DNA from: Colwellia sp. Arc7-D
Lineage (GTDB): Bacteria > Pseudomonadota > Gammaproteobacteria > Enterobacterales > Alteromonadaceae
Assembly: GCF_003061515.1 (NCBI RefSeq)
Contig: NZ_CP028924.1
Location: forward strand, 1,860,001-1,924,000
Length of the DNA: 64,000 nt
Direction of reading: 5' to 3'
In this document: in pieces, positions 38,428 to 48,422 of the stretch
Layout of the letters: each line of letters opens with the position of its first letter
How positions within the stretch are numbered: position 1 is the stretch's first letter
Made by a program: the position numbers and the translations under genes
The notes under the pieces: model-generated
The model's database searches: none
What the model saw: only the letters and a program-made list of their open reading frames with translations
What the model was told of the DNA's origin: nothing

Positions 38428-40122
38428 ATGAGCAATAATCCAGTGTCAAACTACTTATACATTCCACATTCAGGCCCCGCCTTACTTGAAACACCTTTAT
38501 TAAATAAAGGTAGTGCATTTACTGAGGTAGAGCGAAAAAATTTCAATTTGCTGGGTTTATTACCGCCGCGCTATGAGTCAATTGAAGAACAAGTTGAACG
38601 CGCTTATATGCAATACAAAAGCTTTGATGAGCCATTGAATAAGCATATTTATTTGCGTGCTATTCAAGATACTAACGAAACCTTATTCTTTCGGTTGATA
38701 CAAGCGCACATTGAAGAAATGCTGCCAATTATATATACCCCAACCGTTGGTGATGCTTGTGAAAAATTCTCAGATATTTACCGTTCTTCTAGAGGGTTAT
38801 TTATCAGCTATCAAGACCGATACTTGATTGACGATATTTTGAGAAATGCCACCAAAGGTAAAGTTAAAGTGATTGTCGTCACTGATGGCGAACGAATTTT
38901 AGGACTTGGCGACCAAGGTATTGGTGGTATGGGTATTCCGATTGGAAAACTTTCGTTATATACCGCTTGTGGGGGTATTAGCCCAGCTTACACACTACCT
39001 GTGATGTTGGATGTAGGCACAAATAATCAGAAACTATTGAACGATCCTATGTACATGGGCGCTAAACATCAACGTATTGGTCAAGCTGAATACGATGAGT
39101 TTTTGGATTTATTTATTCAAGCAACCCAACGCCGTTGGCCAGAAGTGATGATCCAATTTGAAGATTTTGCTCAACCTAATGCAATGCCATTACTGAATAA
39201 GTACCGAGATACGGTGTGTTGTTTTAATGATGATATACAAGGTACAGCGGCGGTCACTTTAGGTACAATATTAGCGGCTTGTCGTACACGAAAAACTAAG
39301 CTTTCACAGATGAAAGTTGCTTTTGTTGGCGGTGGCTCAGCTGGTTGTGGTATTGCCGAAATGCTAATTCAACAAATGTGTTTTGAGGGATTAAGTGACA
39401 CACAAGCACGTAAACAAATATTTATGGTCGATAGATATGGTTTGTTAACACAAGGTATGAGCGGGTTACGTGATTTTCAAAGCGCGTTGCAGCAGCCGTT
39501 ATCATCGCTTGTAGATTGGGAATATAGTTCAGAATATCCGGTGTTAATTGATGTCATTAATTGTGCCAAGCCTGATATTTTGATTGGTGTTTCAGGTCAG
39601 CCAGGTTTGTTTACCGAACAAGTGGTACGTAGCATGAAGTTACATTGTGAACGACCTATAATATTTCCATTAAGTAACCCTTCTAGGCAGGTTGAAGCTA
39701 CACCTGCACAAATCATTGAATGGACGGATGGCGAAGTTGTTGTTGCAACAGGTAGCCCATTTGCGCCGATAACGCACAAAGGTAAGTATATTCATGTTGC
39801 CCAATGTAACAACAGTTATATCTTCCCGGGTATTGGTTTAGGTGTACTTGCTTGTAGCGCCCGAATTATTAGTGATGAGATGTTAATGGCGGCCAGCAAC
39901 GCACTTGCTGATGCATCAACACAAGCGACAGATCCTAATGCTGCTTTGTTGCCGCCAATGACCGATATTGCGACATTAAGTCGTAAAATAGCGTTTGCTG
40001 TCGCTAAAGTGGCAATGCAGCAAGCGCTTGCTTTACCCATAACTGACGATGTTTTGCTGGCGAATATTGCAAACAATTTTTGGCAAGCTGAGTACAGAGA
40101 CTATAAACGGGTATCAATATAA
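38428..40122 (+). CDS. maeA: NAD-dependent malic enzyme
   Basis: Oxidative decarboxylation of malate to pyruvate and CO2. 564 residues. N-terminal malic domain with [19 protein letters not shown], tyrosine region [13 protein letters not shown], lysine region [19 protein letters not shown], metal site [10 protein letters not shown] and [14 protein letters not shown], and Rossmann motif [13 protein letters not shown]. Length and motifs match E. coli MaeA (565). It opens the purine island: malate synthase G, 12 kb away, makes the malate it could use. Confidence 0.95.
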   Translation: MSNNPVSNYLYIPHSGPALLETPLLNKGSAFTEVERKNFNLLGLLPPRYESIEEQVERAYMQYKSFDEPLNKHIYLRAIQDTNETLFFRLIQAHIEEMLPIIYTPTVGDACEKFSDIYRSSRGLFISYQDRYLIDDILRNATKGKVKVIVVTDGERILGLGDQGIGGMGIPIGKLSLYTACGGISPAYTLPVMLDVGTNNQKLLNDPMYMGAKHQRIGQAEYDEFLDLFIQATQRRWPEVMIQFEDFAQPNAMPLLNKYRDTVCCFNDDIQGTAAVTLGTILAACRTRKTKLSQMKVAFVGGGSAGCGIAEMLIQQMCFEGLSDTQARKQIFMVDRYGLLTQGMSGLRDFQSALQQPLSSLVDWEYSSEYPVLIDVINCAKPDILIGVSGQPGLFTEQVVRSMKLHCERPIIFPLSNPSRQVEATPAQIIEWTDGEVVVATGSPFAPITHKGKYIHVAQCNNSYIFPGIGLGVLACSARIISDEMLMAASNALADASTQATDPNAALLPPMTDIATLSRKIAFAVAKVAMQQALALPITDDVLLANIANNFWQAEYRDYKRVSI

Positions 40123-40144
40123 TTAAGTCTTAAAAACACTAAAA

Positions 40145-40175
40145 ACATGGTTTACCTTAATAAAGTAAACCATGT
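40145..40175 (+). terminator. Hairpin after maeA
   Basis: Perfect 11-base arms ACATGGTTTAC (40145-40155) and GTAAACCATGT (40165-40175), 9-base loop, no long T run. Confidence 0.6.
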
Positions 40176-40357
40176 GTACGCATTATTATTCAAAACAAAT
40201 TCAAAATAAATTCAATATCTAACCCTTCATATCTTATCTTTATCTACTTCAGTAATCGTTTTTATTGGCATCGAAACGCGCATCTTATGATACTTTGGGT
40301 ATATACTAAGCGCTTGAAAGTTTGCTATAAATTGATTTACCCGTATTTAGGAATGTG

Positions 40358-41059
40358 ATGAAAGAGAAGTTAGTGGCTGATAAAAAACCAAAAAAAATAA
40401 GTGATAAGGAAATATATCAAGAGATTTTCGACGCGATTTTGTCGTTTCGTTTACGTCCTGGCACTCGGCTAACTGAAGAAAATTTATCAAAAATATTCAA
40501 TGTCGGCAGAACGACTATCCGCAGTGCCTTACTGCGTCTGTCGCAAGATCATATTATAGAGATAGAGCCTAATAAAGGTGCTTTTATTGCCAGCCCAACC
40601 GTCAAACAAGCGCATGATATTCTTGAAGCTCGAAAAATTATTGAAGTGGCGATCGTTAAAGATGTGATTAAATATGCAACGGCGAGTGACTTTGACTTAC
40701 TTCGACGTATCGTAAAAGCAGAGCAAGACAATATTGATGATGAACACATGGTTGAAGGAATTCAACTAGGTGGAGACTTTCATTTAATGCTCGCAAAAAT
40801 ATCACAAAATGCCACTTTAGAGCGCATTATCACCACCTTAATACCACAAACATCTCTGGTTATTGTGTTGTATGAGCAACCTGACGCACCTAAATGTTCT
40901 CACTTAGAGCATTTTGAACTGATTGACGTTATGCAAAAAGGACAAGTCGACAAAGCTTCTGAGCTAATGTATAACCACGTGCAAGGCATTAAATCGCGTT
41001 TAAAACTAGAAGATAAAGAGCCCGTTGGTGATTTAGTTGATATTTTTAAAAAACGTTAG
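40358..41059 (+). CDS. GntR-family regulator, FCD type
   Basis: 233 residues from the ATG at 40358 (TAGGA upstream; a GTG one codon earlier is an alternative). N-terminal winged helix LRPGTRLTEENLSKIFNVGRTTIRSALLRLSQDHIIEIEPNKGAFI, then an all-helical FCD ligand domain with metal-binding histidines (GDFHLML, CSHLEHFELID). Placed between maeA and a RutR-like gene at the head of the purine island, it is a candidate regulator of that island. Ligand unknown. Confidence 0.88.
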   Translation: MKEKLVADKKPKKISDKEIYQEIFDAILSFRLRPGTRLTEENLSKIFNVGRTTIRSALLRLSQDHIIEIEPNKGAFIASPTVKQAHDILEARKIIEVAIVKDVIKYATASDFDLLRRIVKAEQDNIDDEHMVEGIQLGGDFHLMLAKISQNATLERIITTLIPQTSLVIVLYEQPDAPKCSHLEHFELIDVMQKGQVDKASELMYNHVQGIKSRLKLEDKEPVGDLVDIFKKR

Positions 41060-41097
41060 CACATGAGCTAATTTAAATTACGTAAATAGATCCACAT

Positions 41098-41751
41098 ATG
41101 ACGAAAATACAAATCAATGAAGACGCCTTAGGTGGTTCACACCAAAAAACGCGTTTATATAACAAAAATATAATATTAGCTGCAGCTGGCCAAGAATTTA
41201 AGCAATATGGCTTTAATGGTGCTTCAATATCGCGTATCGCTGAGACGGCTAAACTACCTCGAACTAATATCCATTACTACTTTAAAAATAAGTTAGCGTT
41301 GTACGGTGCGGTATTAACAAATATTATTAATCTTTGGAATCAAGCTTTTGCGAATATAAACGCCGACGATGATCCTGCTCAAGCCATTGCTAGCTATATA
41401 GATGCGAAAATAGAGTATTCACGTATCAACCCCACAGCTTCGATCATTTTTGCCAGTGAAATATTGCATGGTGCTCCTTATTTAAGTGAGTATCTTCAAA
41501 CGGATTTTAAACACTGGATAGATGAAAAAGCAAAGGTTATAGAAGCATGGCAAGCACAAGGTAAAATAGATAAAGTCTCGGCTTATCATTTACTTTTTAC
41601 TATCTGGGGTGCTACGCAACATTATGCAAATTTCGCCGTAGAAATTGAAGCAGCCTTGGAAAGACCGCTCAATATAGATGATTTCGACGAAGCTAAAAGA
41701 ACTATAAAGCATATAATTTTAAAGGGCTGTGGCCTGTCATATCAAACTTAA
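41098..41751 (+). CDS. TetR-family regulator, RutR-like (copy 1)
   Basis: 217 residues. HTH QEFKQYGFNGASISRIAETAKLPRTNIHYYFKNKLALYGAVL and C-terminal domain IFASEILHGAPYLSEYLQTDFKHWIDEK...TIWGATQHYANF, the pattern of RutR, which senses uracil or thymine in E. coli. A second gene with the same HTH style is at 63679, so the island is flanked by two relatives. Here a purine or pathway intermediate is a possible ligand (inference). Confidence 0.87.
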   Translation: MTKIQINEDALGGSHQKTRLYNKNIILAAAGQEFKQYGFNGASISRIAETAKLPRTNIHYYFKNKLALYGAVLTNIINLWNQAFANINADDDPAQAIASYIDAKIEYSRINPTASIIFASEILHGAPYLSEYLQTDFKHWIDEKAKVIEAWQAQGKIDKVSAYHLLFTIWGATQHYANFAVEIEAALERPLNIDDFDEAKRTIKHIILKGCGLSYQT

Positions 41752-41795
41752 ACTTCTCGTAACTTAACACCAATCTTAAACAAAACTTAAATAAA

Positions 41796-41844
41796 ACTTA
41801 TGTTTAGCTTATTGTAAAAAAATAAGCGTGATTCAGGCATAAGT
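41796..41844 (+). terminator. Nested hairpin after the RutR-like gene
   Basis: Outer arms ACTTATG/CATAAGT and inner arms GCTTATT/AATAAGC form a two-part stem 45 bases after the stop. Possible terminator. Confidence 0.45.
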
Positions 41845-41971
41845 TAAGCGTTTACGTGAGTTTAATTATTTTAATTTCCCCGCTACAAATCCTCCCAAGA
41901 CCTCGTTTTTTTGGCGGTTTTTTCTTTGCCAAAATCTCAACCTGCCTGTTATGTCAGATTATTGTATGCAT

Positions 41972-41985
41972 GATTGTTGACAATC
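41972..41985 (+). promoter_or_regulatory. Palindrome GATTGTTGACAATC upstream of puuD copy 1
   Basis: Perfect 6-base arms around TG. The same core (ATTGT-NN-ACAAT) recurs at 50332 between uraH and glcB. Candidate operator of the purine regulon. Confidence 0.55.
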
Positions 41986-42354
41986 TGTTTTTTGTTCAAT
42001 ATGCTAGGTTGATATTGGTTAATCAATAAACAGCAATAAACATAGATACGCTAATACCAACAACTATCGAATGTTTTGCTTTTCGGTAACAGGCAAATAA
42101 AGAATATTTTATTAGCATCGAATAATGTTTTATCAATTTACTAAGTTTAATTTGTTAATACTCTTTAGCAATAAAAGACCTTAACAAAGGCTATGAAATA
42201 TAGTTCTGAAAAAATTTCATTAAGATCACTGGCATAGCAAGAAAATATAAGCCAAGGTTATTTAACATAAAGAGTTTTGGCTATTCATGTTTAAAAATAT
42301 TATTGGTATTAATTATCATTAAAACAATAATCATTATTGAAAAGGATCAAGCAG

Positions 42355-43560
42355 GTGGAAGCGTATTTTTTTGACGTGTTAAATTTTTTAGTTCGCAGTC
42401 TTCATATCATCACAGGTATTGCATGGATTGGTGCATCTTTTTATTTTGTTATGCTCGATAACTCATTAAGTAAGCCGAAAAAATCTTCTGATACTGAAAA
42501 TGGCGTATTCGGAGAGCTTTGGGCTGTTCATGGTGGTGGTTTTTATCATTCCCAAAAGTATATGCTTGGGCCTAAAAATGACCAACTAGATGACAATCTA
42601 CACTGGTCGAAATGGGAAGCCTACACAACGTGGATCAGCGGCTTCTTCTTAATGGCGATTGTTTATTGGTATGGCGCAGATATCTATCTTATTGATGCAA
42701 GCAAAGTTGATATGACGCAAGGCACAGCCATAGCCGTTAGTTTAAGTTTTATGTTCGGTGGCTACATTATTTATGACATATTGTGTAAATCTGCTTTAGC
42801 TAAAAACGATTTACTTTTAGGCATTGTTATCTTTATTTTGGTATCAATTGCAGCCTACGCTCTGACGCAAATATTCACCGGAAGAGGGGCTTTTATGACC
42901 TTCGGTGCGATGTTAGGTACGATTATGGCCGCCAGTGTACTCTTCGTGATTATTCCCGGTCAAAAGCAAATGGTAGAAAGACTCAGAGCAGGGCAAGAGG
43001 TTGACGCAGCACCGGGCATTGCAGGTAAACAACGTTCAGTTCACAACACCTATTTCACCTTGCCAGTGATATTTGTGATGATCAGTAATCACTATGCAAT
43101 GACTTATAGCCATGAATACAATTGGTTGATTTTAATTGCTATTTCTATGGCAGGCGCCTTAATTCGTATTTTCTTTGTCTCACGTCACAGCCCTGGTAAA
43201 CCCTTAACAGGCGCACTTATTGCCGCCATTGCGATTATGATTGGCGTTATCTGGGCCATGGCACCTAAAACTGAAAATGTAACGCTTGATACTTCTGCTC
43301 CATTAGTAGAATTCTCTCAAGTAGCCACTATTATTGAACAGCGATGTACAACTTGTCATGCACAAAAGCCTACGCAATTGGGTTTTGCAGCAGCGCCAAA
43401 AGGTTATATGTACGACACGCCTCAACAAATTAAAGCGCAAATGCCACAAATTTATCAACAAGCAGTAGTCCTTAAAGCTATGCCTATTGGCAACTTAACG
43501 GGCATGACTGATGAAGAGCGACAGTTAGTATCAACTTGGTATCAACAAAATCAACATTAG
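42355..43560 (+). CDS. puuD: Membrane urate oxidase PuuD with C-terminal cytochrome c (copy 1)
   Basis: Oxidises urate to 5-hydroxyisourate, passing electrons to a fused cytochrome c. 401 residues from a GTG at 42355 with AAAGGA eight bases upstream; alignment with copy 2 (MDPYINEW... against VEAYFFDVL...) confirms this start. Eight or so membrane segments with ITGIAWIGASFYFV, GELWAVHGGGFYH and WSKWEAYTTWI of the urate oxidase N-domain, then a C-terminal haem site CTTCH (C331, C334, H335). First of a group with a porin and an NCS2 permease. Confidence 0.9.
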   Translation: MEAYFFDVLNFLVRSLHIITGIAWIGASFYFVMLDNSLSKPKKSSDTENGVFGELWAVHGGGFYHSQKYMLGPKNDQLDDNLHWSKWEAYTTWISGFFLMAIVYWYGADIYLIDASKVDMTQGTAIAVSLSFMFGGYIIYDILCKSALAKNDLLLGIVIFILVSIAAYALTQIFTGRGAFMTFGAMLGTIMAASVLFVIIPGQKQMVERLRAGQEVDAAPGIAGKQRSVHNTYFTLPVIFVMISNHYAMTYSHEYNWLILIAISMAGALIRIFFVSRHSPGKPLTGALIAAIAIMIGVIWAMAPKTENVTLDTSAPLVEFSQVATIIEQRCTTCHAQKPTQLGFAAAPKGYMYDTPQQIKAQMPQIYQQAVVLKAMPIGNLTGMTDEERQLVSTWYQQNQH

Positions 43561-43697
43561 AGTGATAAATCAGTCACTTTTTACTGATGTTGAAAGTGCT
43601 GTAAACAAGAAAAAAATAATTAAAATAATTTAAAAAAATAAAGATAATAAAACAATAAAGTATCACAACAACAACACAACAAAAGCGAGAATAAAAC

Positions 43698-44438
43698 ATG
43701 AATAAGATTACTACAGCTATTGCTGCCTCGACCCTGTTAGTTGGTTTAGCTAGCGCAGCAGTAACAACTGCACAAGCGTCCGTCTGGAGCTCTACAAAAG
43801 TAGAAGGTTTATATGGTCAAGACTATGCACGCGGTTTTAATGGTGCTGATAAAGACGAAGCTATTTTCACTATTGCCAATGCTACAGGTTTTACTTGGGG
43901 TGATACTTATTTTTTCGCTGATGTAACTAACATAAGCAATGCTGATGATACCAGCGGTACACATTTAGAGTTTGGCCCTCGATATCGTTTTTTCAAGCCT
44001 GAAGATAACAGCGTAATCAAAGGTGTCTATGGTATCGTTCAAGCTGATATGACTTCTAATAAATTTACCACCAAAATAGTAAAAATGGGTGGTGCAAGTT
44101 TAGATTGGAATGTATCTGGCTTTAAATTTGTTAAAACGCATTTACAATACCGTGATGATCCTACAAAAGACGGCAGTTCTGTACAGTTTAACTTAGTTTG
44201 GAGCAAAGATTTTTCTATTAGTGATGAGAAATTTTCATTCGAAGGCTTTTTAGATTGGACCTCAGGTGAAGGCGATGGCTTTGGTAGTGAATCAAACTTA
44301 TTAATGCAACCTCAAGTGTTATGGCATGCAAATGAAAGCTTTGCTGTTGGCGTAGAATATCAATACTGGAAAAACCGTTTAGGTATTAAAGGACGTGACG
44401 AATCAGTTCCACAAATTATGGTACGTTGGACTTTTTAG
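43698..44438 (+). CDS. Tsx/OmpK-like nucleoside-specific outer-membrane channel
   Basis: 246 residues. Signal peptide with cleavage near AQA-S. The mature part is a 12-strand barrel of the nucleoside-specific channel family: VEGLYGQDYARGFNG, THLEFGPRYRFFK, and a C-terminal MVRWTF ending in Phe. Between puuD and the permease it should admit purines or nucleosides across the outer membrane. Confidence 0.87.
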   Translation: MNKITTAIAASTLLVGLASAAVTTAQASVWSSTKVEGLYGQDYARGFNGADKDEAIFTIANATGFTWGDTYFFADVTNISNADDTSGTHLEFGPRYRFFKPEDNSVIKGVYGIVQADMTSNKFTTKIVKMGGASLDWNVSGFKFVKTHLQYRDDPTKDGSSVQFNLVWSKDFSISDEKFSFEGFLDWTSGEGDGFGSESNLLMQPQVLWHANESFAVGVEYQYWKNRLGIKGRDESVPQIMVRWTF

Positions 44439-44465
44439 TCTGGCTGTCTAAACGAGGAAAATAAT

Positions 44466-45815
44466 ATGTCTAATTTATCTGTAGGAACACCGGAACAATG
44501 TCGTGATCCTAACTACATGCCGCGTTTAAGCGTGGCAGTTCCCTTGGGTATTCAGCATGTACTCGCCATGTTTGTAGCAAATATAACACCAGCGATTATT
44601 ATCGCAGGTGCTGCGGGCTTTGGATTTGGCTCAAACTCACCAGACTTCCCTATGATGCTATACATGATGCAAATGTGTATGTTACTGGCTGGTGCAACTA
44701 CTTTGTTACAAACCATAGGTGCTGGTCCCATTGGTGCTAGATTACCTATTGTTCAAGGAACGAGCTTTGCTTTTATTCCCATTTTAATTCCATTAGTCGC
44801 TGGTAAAGGTGTCGATGCAATGGCTGCGGTTACTGGCGGTATATTTATTGGCGGTTTATTTCAAGCTGCTTTAGCGCCATTAGTCGGTCGTTTACGTTTT
44901 GCTCTACCTCCTTTAGTCACAGGTTTAATTGTTACTATGATTGGTCTTTCTTTATTGAAAGTAGGTATTCAATATGCCGCTGGTGGTGTGCCAGCCATTG
45001 GTACACCTGAATATGGTTCATTACAAAATTGGGGTGTTGCTAGTGTTGTTATTGTTGTAACCCTAGGCTTGAAGTTTTTTACCAAAGGCTTTTTGTCAGT
45101 ATCATCAATTTTACTAGGCTTGATTGCAGGCTACGTTGTAGCCTACTCAATCGGTATGGTGAGCTTTGATAATGTTGGCCGTGCCGCTGCTTTTGCAATG
45201 CCTAAAATACTACCATTTGGTATTGAATTTACGGTTGCAGCAGTTCTCGGTATTGTTCTTATGTCCTTTATATCGGCTATTGAAACGGTAGGTGACGTTT
45301 CGGGTATTACTAAAGGTGGTGCAGATCGAGAAGCAACGGATACTGAAATCAAAGGTGCTACTTTTGCTGATGGTTTAGGTTCATCGTTTTCTGCCATTTT
45401 TGGTGGTTTACCAAACACTTCGTTCTCGCAAAATGTAGGCTTAATTGCCATGACACGCGTAATGAGTCGACATGTGGCCACTATAGGGGCGGTATTCCTT
45501 ATTATTTGTGGGTTTATCCCTAAAGTGGGTGCCATTATTTCTACCATTCCCATTGAAGTATTAGGCGGTGGCGTTATATTAATGTTTGGTATGGTGGCAT
45601 CGTCAGGTATGAAAATGCTTGCTGATGTAGATTGGACTAGCCGTAATATGGTGATATTTGCTATATCATTGTCTTTAGGTTTTGGTTTAATGCTTGAACC
45701 TGGTGCTTTACAACATATGCCAAGTACAGCTAAAGCATTATTGGCAACAGGGTTACTTCCTGCAGCGTTTCTTGCTATTTTCCTTAATCTAATTGTTCCA
45801 GACGAGCCTGATTAA
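44466..45815 (+). CDS. NCS2 purine permease (urate/xanthine type)
   Basis: 449 residues, about 12-14 membrane segments. PLGIQHVLAMFVANITPAIIIAGAAG at the start, the substrate motif region LPIVQGTSFAFIPILIP, the ETVGDVSGI motif, and NTSFSQNVGLIAMTRVMSRHV later, all NCS2. It follows the porin by 27 bases. Given PuuD next to it, urate or xanthine uptake with H+ or Na+ is most likely; UacT, XanQ and UraA differ by only a few residues, so I do not name it. Confidence 0.9.
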   Translation: MSNLSVGTPEQCRDPNYMPRLSVAVPLGIQHVLAMFVANITPAIIIAGAAGFGFGSNSPDFPMMLYMMQMCMLLAGATTLLQTIGAGPIGARLPIVQGTSFAFIPILIPLVAGKGVDAMAAVTGGIFIGGLFQAALAPLVGRLRFALPPLVTGLIVTMIGLSLLKVGIQYAAGGVPAIGTPEYGSLQNWGVASVVIVVTLGLKFFTKGFLSVSSILLGLIAGYVVAYSIGMVSFDNVGRAAAFAMPKILPFGIEFTVAAVLGIVLMSFISAIETVGDVSGITKGGADREATDTEIKGATFADGLGSSFSAIFGGLPNTSFSQNVGLIAMTRVMSRHVATIGAVFLIICGFIPKVGAIISTIPIEVLGGGVILMFGMVASSGMKMLADVDWTSRNMVIFAISLSLGFGLMLEPGALQHMPSTAKALLATGLLPAAFLAIFLNLIVPDEPD

Positions 45816-46259
45816 GTTATATAAGGCTAGTTTGTTAAGACGAACTAGTCTTAGTTATTCATATAATAACTAGCATATTATTATCGGGCAATAAATTGAT
45901 AACTTTTGTTCGATAATATTAATTTTATATTAACTCTTTAACGTGATTATTAGATAATACTAAATGACGAAACTAAAAAATTAACTTGCCTCAGCTCAGC
46001 TATTTTTAATAATAATGAGTGACTTTTAAAGGTAATTCAGTTCTTCCAAATACATTTTTAATTAGAGATGTTATATCCAAAACTACTTATATTACCAGTA
46101 TAAAAGCTTATATGAGCAACGGTCGATAAGCTTTAATATTCAGGATATTTATTATTTACTTACCTGCTAGAGACCGTATTTATGTTGTTAAATGGAAAAA
46201 TCCTAAAGCAGCAGTTACAAATTTAAATTTAGAAATTAAACTATCGAGTTGACATTAAT
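45816..46259 (+). other. Intergenic region between permease and puuE
   Basis: About 440 AT-rich bases. Two weak inverted repeats just after the permease (CTAGTT/AACTAG near 45828, AGTTATT/AATAACT near 45855) may end that transcript. No gene or operator copy found. The puuE promoter should be near its right edge. Confidence 0.45.
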
Positions 46260-47180
46260 ATGACATCAGAAAATCTTAATGATTATCCAAGAGACATGAA
46301 AGGTTACGGGCAAAAAGTGCCACAAGCTAATTGGCCGAACAAGGCAAAAGTAGCGGTTCAATTTGTTATTAATTATGAAGAAGGTGCAGAAAATTGTATC
46401 TTGCATGGCGATAAGGCCTCTGAAACCTTTTTATCTGAAATTATTGGTGCCTTACCTTTTGAAAATGAACGCCATATGAATATGGAATCATTTTATGAGT
46501 TTGGCAGTCGTGCAGGTTTTTGGCGTTTACATCGTTTATTTACACAGCGAAAAGTACCCGTTACCGTTTTCGGTGTTGCTATGGCGATGCAGAGAAATCC
46601 TGAAGCGGTAGCAGCCATGTTAGAAGCTGATTGGGAAATTGCCAGCCACGGTTATCGTTGGATCGACTATCAAAAAGTATCTATTGATACTGAGCGTGAA
46701 CACTTACAAAAAGCCATTGCTATTCACCAAGAAATGACCGGCGAAAAGCCTAAAGGTTGGTATTTAGGCCGAATGAGTGAAAATACGCGACAATTGGTCA
46801 TGGAAGAAGGCTCATTCTTATATGATTCTGATAGTTATGCTGATGACTTACCCTATTTTATTGACGGCATAAACAAACCACATTTAATCGTACCTTATAC
46901 ACTTGATGTAAACGACATGCGCTTTGCCAGCCCACAAGGTTTCAATGCAGGTGATCAGTTCTTTAACTATTTAAAAGATACCTTTGATACCTTGTATGCA
47001 GAAGGTGCAGACGCACCAAAAATGATGTCGATAGGACTGCATTGTCGCATTATTGGCCGACCAGGTAGGTTTGCAAGTTTAGTGCGTTTTCTCGACTATG
47101 TAGAACAGTTTAATGATGTATGGTTATGTAGAAGACAAGATATAGCTGAGCATTGGATTAAGCATCATAGTGCTAGTTAA
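46260..47180 (+). CDS. puuE: Allantoinase PuuE (polysaccharide-deacetylase fold)
   Basis: Hydrolyses allantoin to allantoate. 306 residues. YPRDMKGYGQKVPQANWPNKAKVAVQFVINYEEGAEN at the start, an ASHGYRWIDY histidine site and SIGLHCRIIGRPGRF near the end are the PuuE pattern; the usual zinc allantoinase motifs are absent, as expected for this metal-independent family. Own transcript, closed by a strong terminator. Confidence 0.92.
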   Translation: MTSENLNDYPRDMKGYGQKVPQANWPNKAKVAVQFVINYEEGAENCILHGDKASETFLSEIIGALPFENERHMNMESFYEFGSRAGFWRLHRLFTQRKVPVTVFGVAMAMQRNPEAVAAMLEADWEIASHGYRWIDYQKVSIDTEREHLQKAIAIHQEMTGEKPKGWYLGRMSENTRQLVMEEGSFLYDSDSYADDLPYFIDGINKPHLIVPYTLDVNDMRFASPQGFNAGDQFFNYLKDTFDTLYAEGADAPKMMSIGLHCRIIGRPGRFASLVRFLDYVEQFNDVWLCRRQDIAEHWIKHHSAS

Positions 47181-47212
47181 GTTGTTCTAACTTACAAGCC
47201 TTATCAAAACCC

Positions 47213-47253
47213 AAAAAGCCCGTAAGACGATTATATCTACTTACGGGCTTTTT
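47213..47253. terminator. Bidirectional terminator between puuE and the MFS gene
   Basis: Perfect 14-base arms AAAAAGCCCGTAAG (47213-47226) and complement (47240-47253), 13-base loop, with A run and T run on the two sides so it works both ways. Confidence 0.92.
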
Positions 47254-47260
47254 AATGTCC

Positions 47261-48403
47261 TTAATCGCTAGATTTATTTTGTAAAAATAGGGCAATTATC
47301 ACCATAGAAAAACTTAATACAGACAAAAACGTCATTGGCCATTCAAAACTGTGTGTTATGTCTCGACCTATACCGACCAGCGATGGCGTAACACCTCCAA
47401 CAATATAACCAAAAGATGACATCATAGAAGATAATTGTGACGCAGATTGTGGCGAGTCTGACTCCATAACGGGCAAAGCAAGTGCGAGTGCAAATGTTCC
47501 CGATGTTGTAATTCCTAACAGTGATACTATTAAAATTGGCTGCCATTGTGGTTGCCATGCAATGCATAGGATTAAAAATGTAGAAGACAGCGTTACCACC
47601 GCAATGAGTATATTACGATTGGCTACGCGTGCAGCTAATAATGGTAATGCAAATGCACCTATGATGCCCGAAGCCATAAACGAGCTCGCTAGCATACTTG
47701 CCTTAATAGTATCAAAGCCTGCATGCTGAAAGTGTGCTACTAACCATGTTGACAATGCATAAAAAACACCAGATTGCGCGGCGAAAAACCCGGTTAACAA
47801 CCAAGCTCTGAAAGAGTCTAACGGCAGTTTTTGATGGGTGTAAGCCGGTTGATTGTTACTGGATGATTTAGGCATAAAAATAAGCAGCATAAGAAAGGCG
47901 ACTAAGGCCAATAATCCCCATGCAGCTAACCCGCGCTCCCAATGGTCGTTGTTGAGCTTTATGATCGGAATCGTCAGCGCTACGGCAAGTGATGCTCCAA
48001 CAGAAATGCTGACAGAATATATCGTGATGGCGAGCGTAATATGACGCGCAAAGTACTGTTTTATAAAGCCAGACATTAATGGACCGGCGATAGCAATAGC
48101 AACGCCAGCAATGAACGCTGAAATTAATAATAACGAGAAACTGTATTGGCTAAAGTAACGAATGGATAAGGCAGCGAAGAGTAGTGCCATAGCAGCTGTT
48201 AACACGCGTTCTTGACTCCACCGTCGCGCTAAAATAGGCGCAATGGGGGCGAGGAAACCCATTAACAGTACAGGAATTGTGGTAATTAACCCTGCACTAG
48301 CACGACTGAGTGATAAGTCCTGAACAATACGCTCCATAACGGGAGCAATTGAAGTAAGTGCAGGTCGTAAATTGAGAGAAATAAGAATAAGGGCTATTAA
48401 CAA
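47261..48403 (-). CDS. MFS transporter, CynX/NimT-like
   Basis: About 380 residues, 12 membrane segments. LRPALTSIAPVMERIVQDLSLSRASAGLITTIPVL is the CynX/NimT/YycB pattern; members carry cyanate, nitroimidazoles or small anions, so substrate is open. No ATG is available before the first helix. I choose the TTG at 48403, with AAGGG 9 bases upstream; an earlier TTG at 48439 overlaps the uspE stop. The chosen start lies in the loop of a perfect hairpin. Last gene of the uraH - ytoQ - uspE - MFS series. Confidence 0.82.
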   Translation of the reverse strand: MLIALILISLNLRPALTSIAPVMERIVQDLSLSRASAGLITTIPVLLMGFLAPIAPILARRWSQERVLTAAMALLFAALSIRYFSQYSFSLLLISAFIAGVAIAIAGPLMSGFIKQYFARHITLAITIYSVSISVGASLAVALTIPIIKLNNDHWERGLAAWGLLALVAFLMLLIFMPKSSSNNQPAYTHQKLPLDSFRAWLLTGFFAAQSGVFYALSTWLVAHFQHAGFDTIKASMLASSFMASGIIGAFALPLLAARVANRNILIAVVTLSSTFLILCIAWQPQWQPILIVSLLGITTSGTFALALALPVMESDSPQSASQLSSMMSSFGYIVGGVTPSLVGIGRDITHSFEWPMTFLSVLSFSMVIIALFLQNKSSD

Positions 48404-48416
48404 TGTAATAGCCCTT
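48389..48416 (-). promoter_or_regulatory. Hairpin covering the ribosome site of the MFS gene
   Basis: Perfect 11-base arms (AAGGGCTATTA with its complement), 6-base loop. On the minus strand the 5' arm holds the ribosome site AAGGG and the loop holds the likely TTG start. It begins 7 bases after the uspE stop and is followed by a T-rich stretch, so it could be a translational switch, an attenuator or the uspE terminator. Confidence 0.6.
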
Positions 48417-48422
48417 AGGTAG

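Larger units (their letters stand above)
41752..42354 (+). other. Long upstream region of puuD copy 1
   Basis: About 600 bases, no gene seen. Holds the hairpin at 41796 and the palindrome at 41972. The last 60 bases have short AT-rich inverted repeats near the ribosome site (AAAGGA). A long leader here may carry the main promoter of the puuD-porin-permease group. Confidence 0.5.

Noticed and set aside
42313..42345. Fur-box-like AT-rich inverted repeats before puuD
   Set aside because: Similarity to the Fur consensus is weak and the AT content makes chance matches common.
46182..46226. Short leader-peptide-like frame before puuE (14 codons)
   Set aside because: No ribosome site, no attenuator hairpin, composition not telling.
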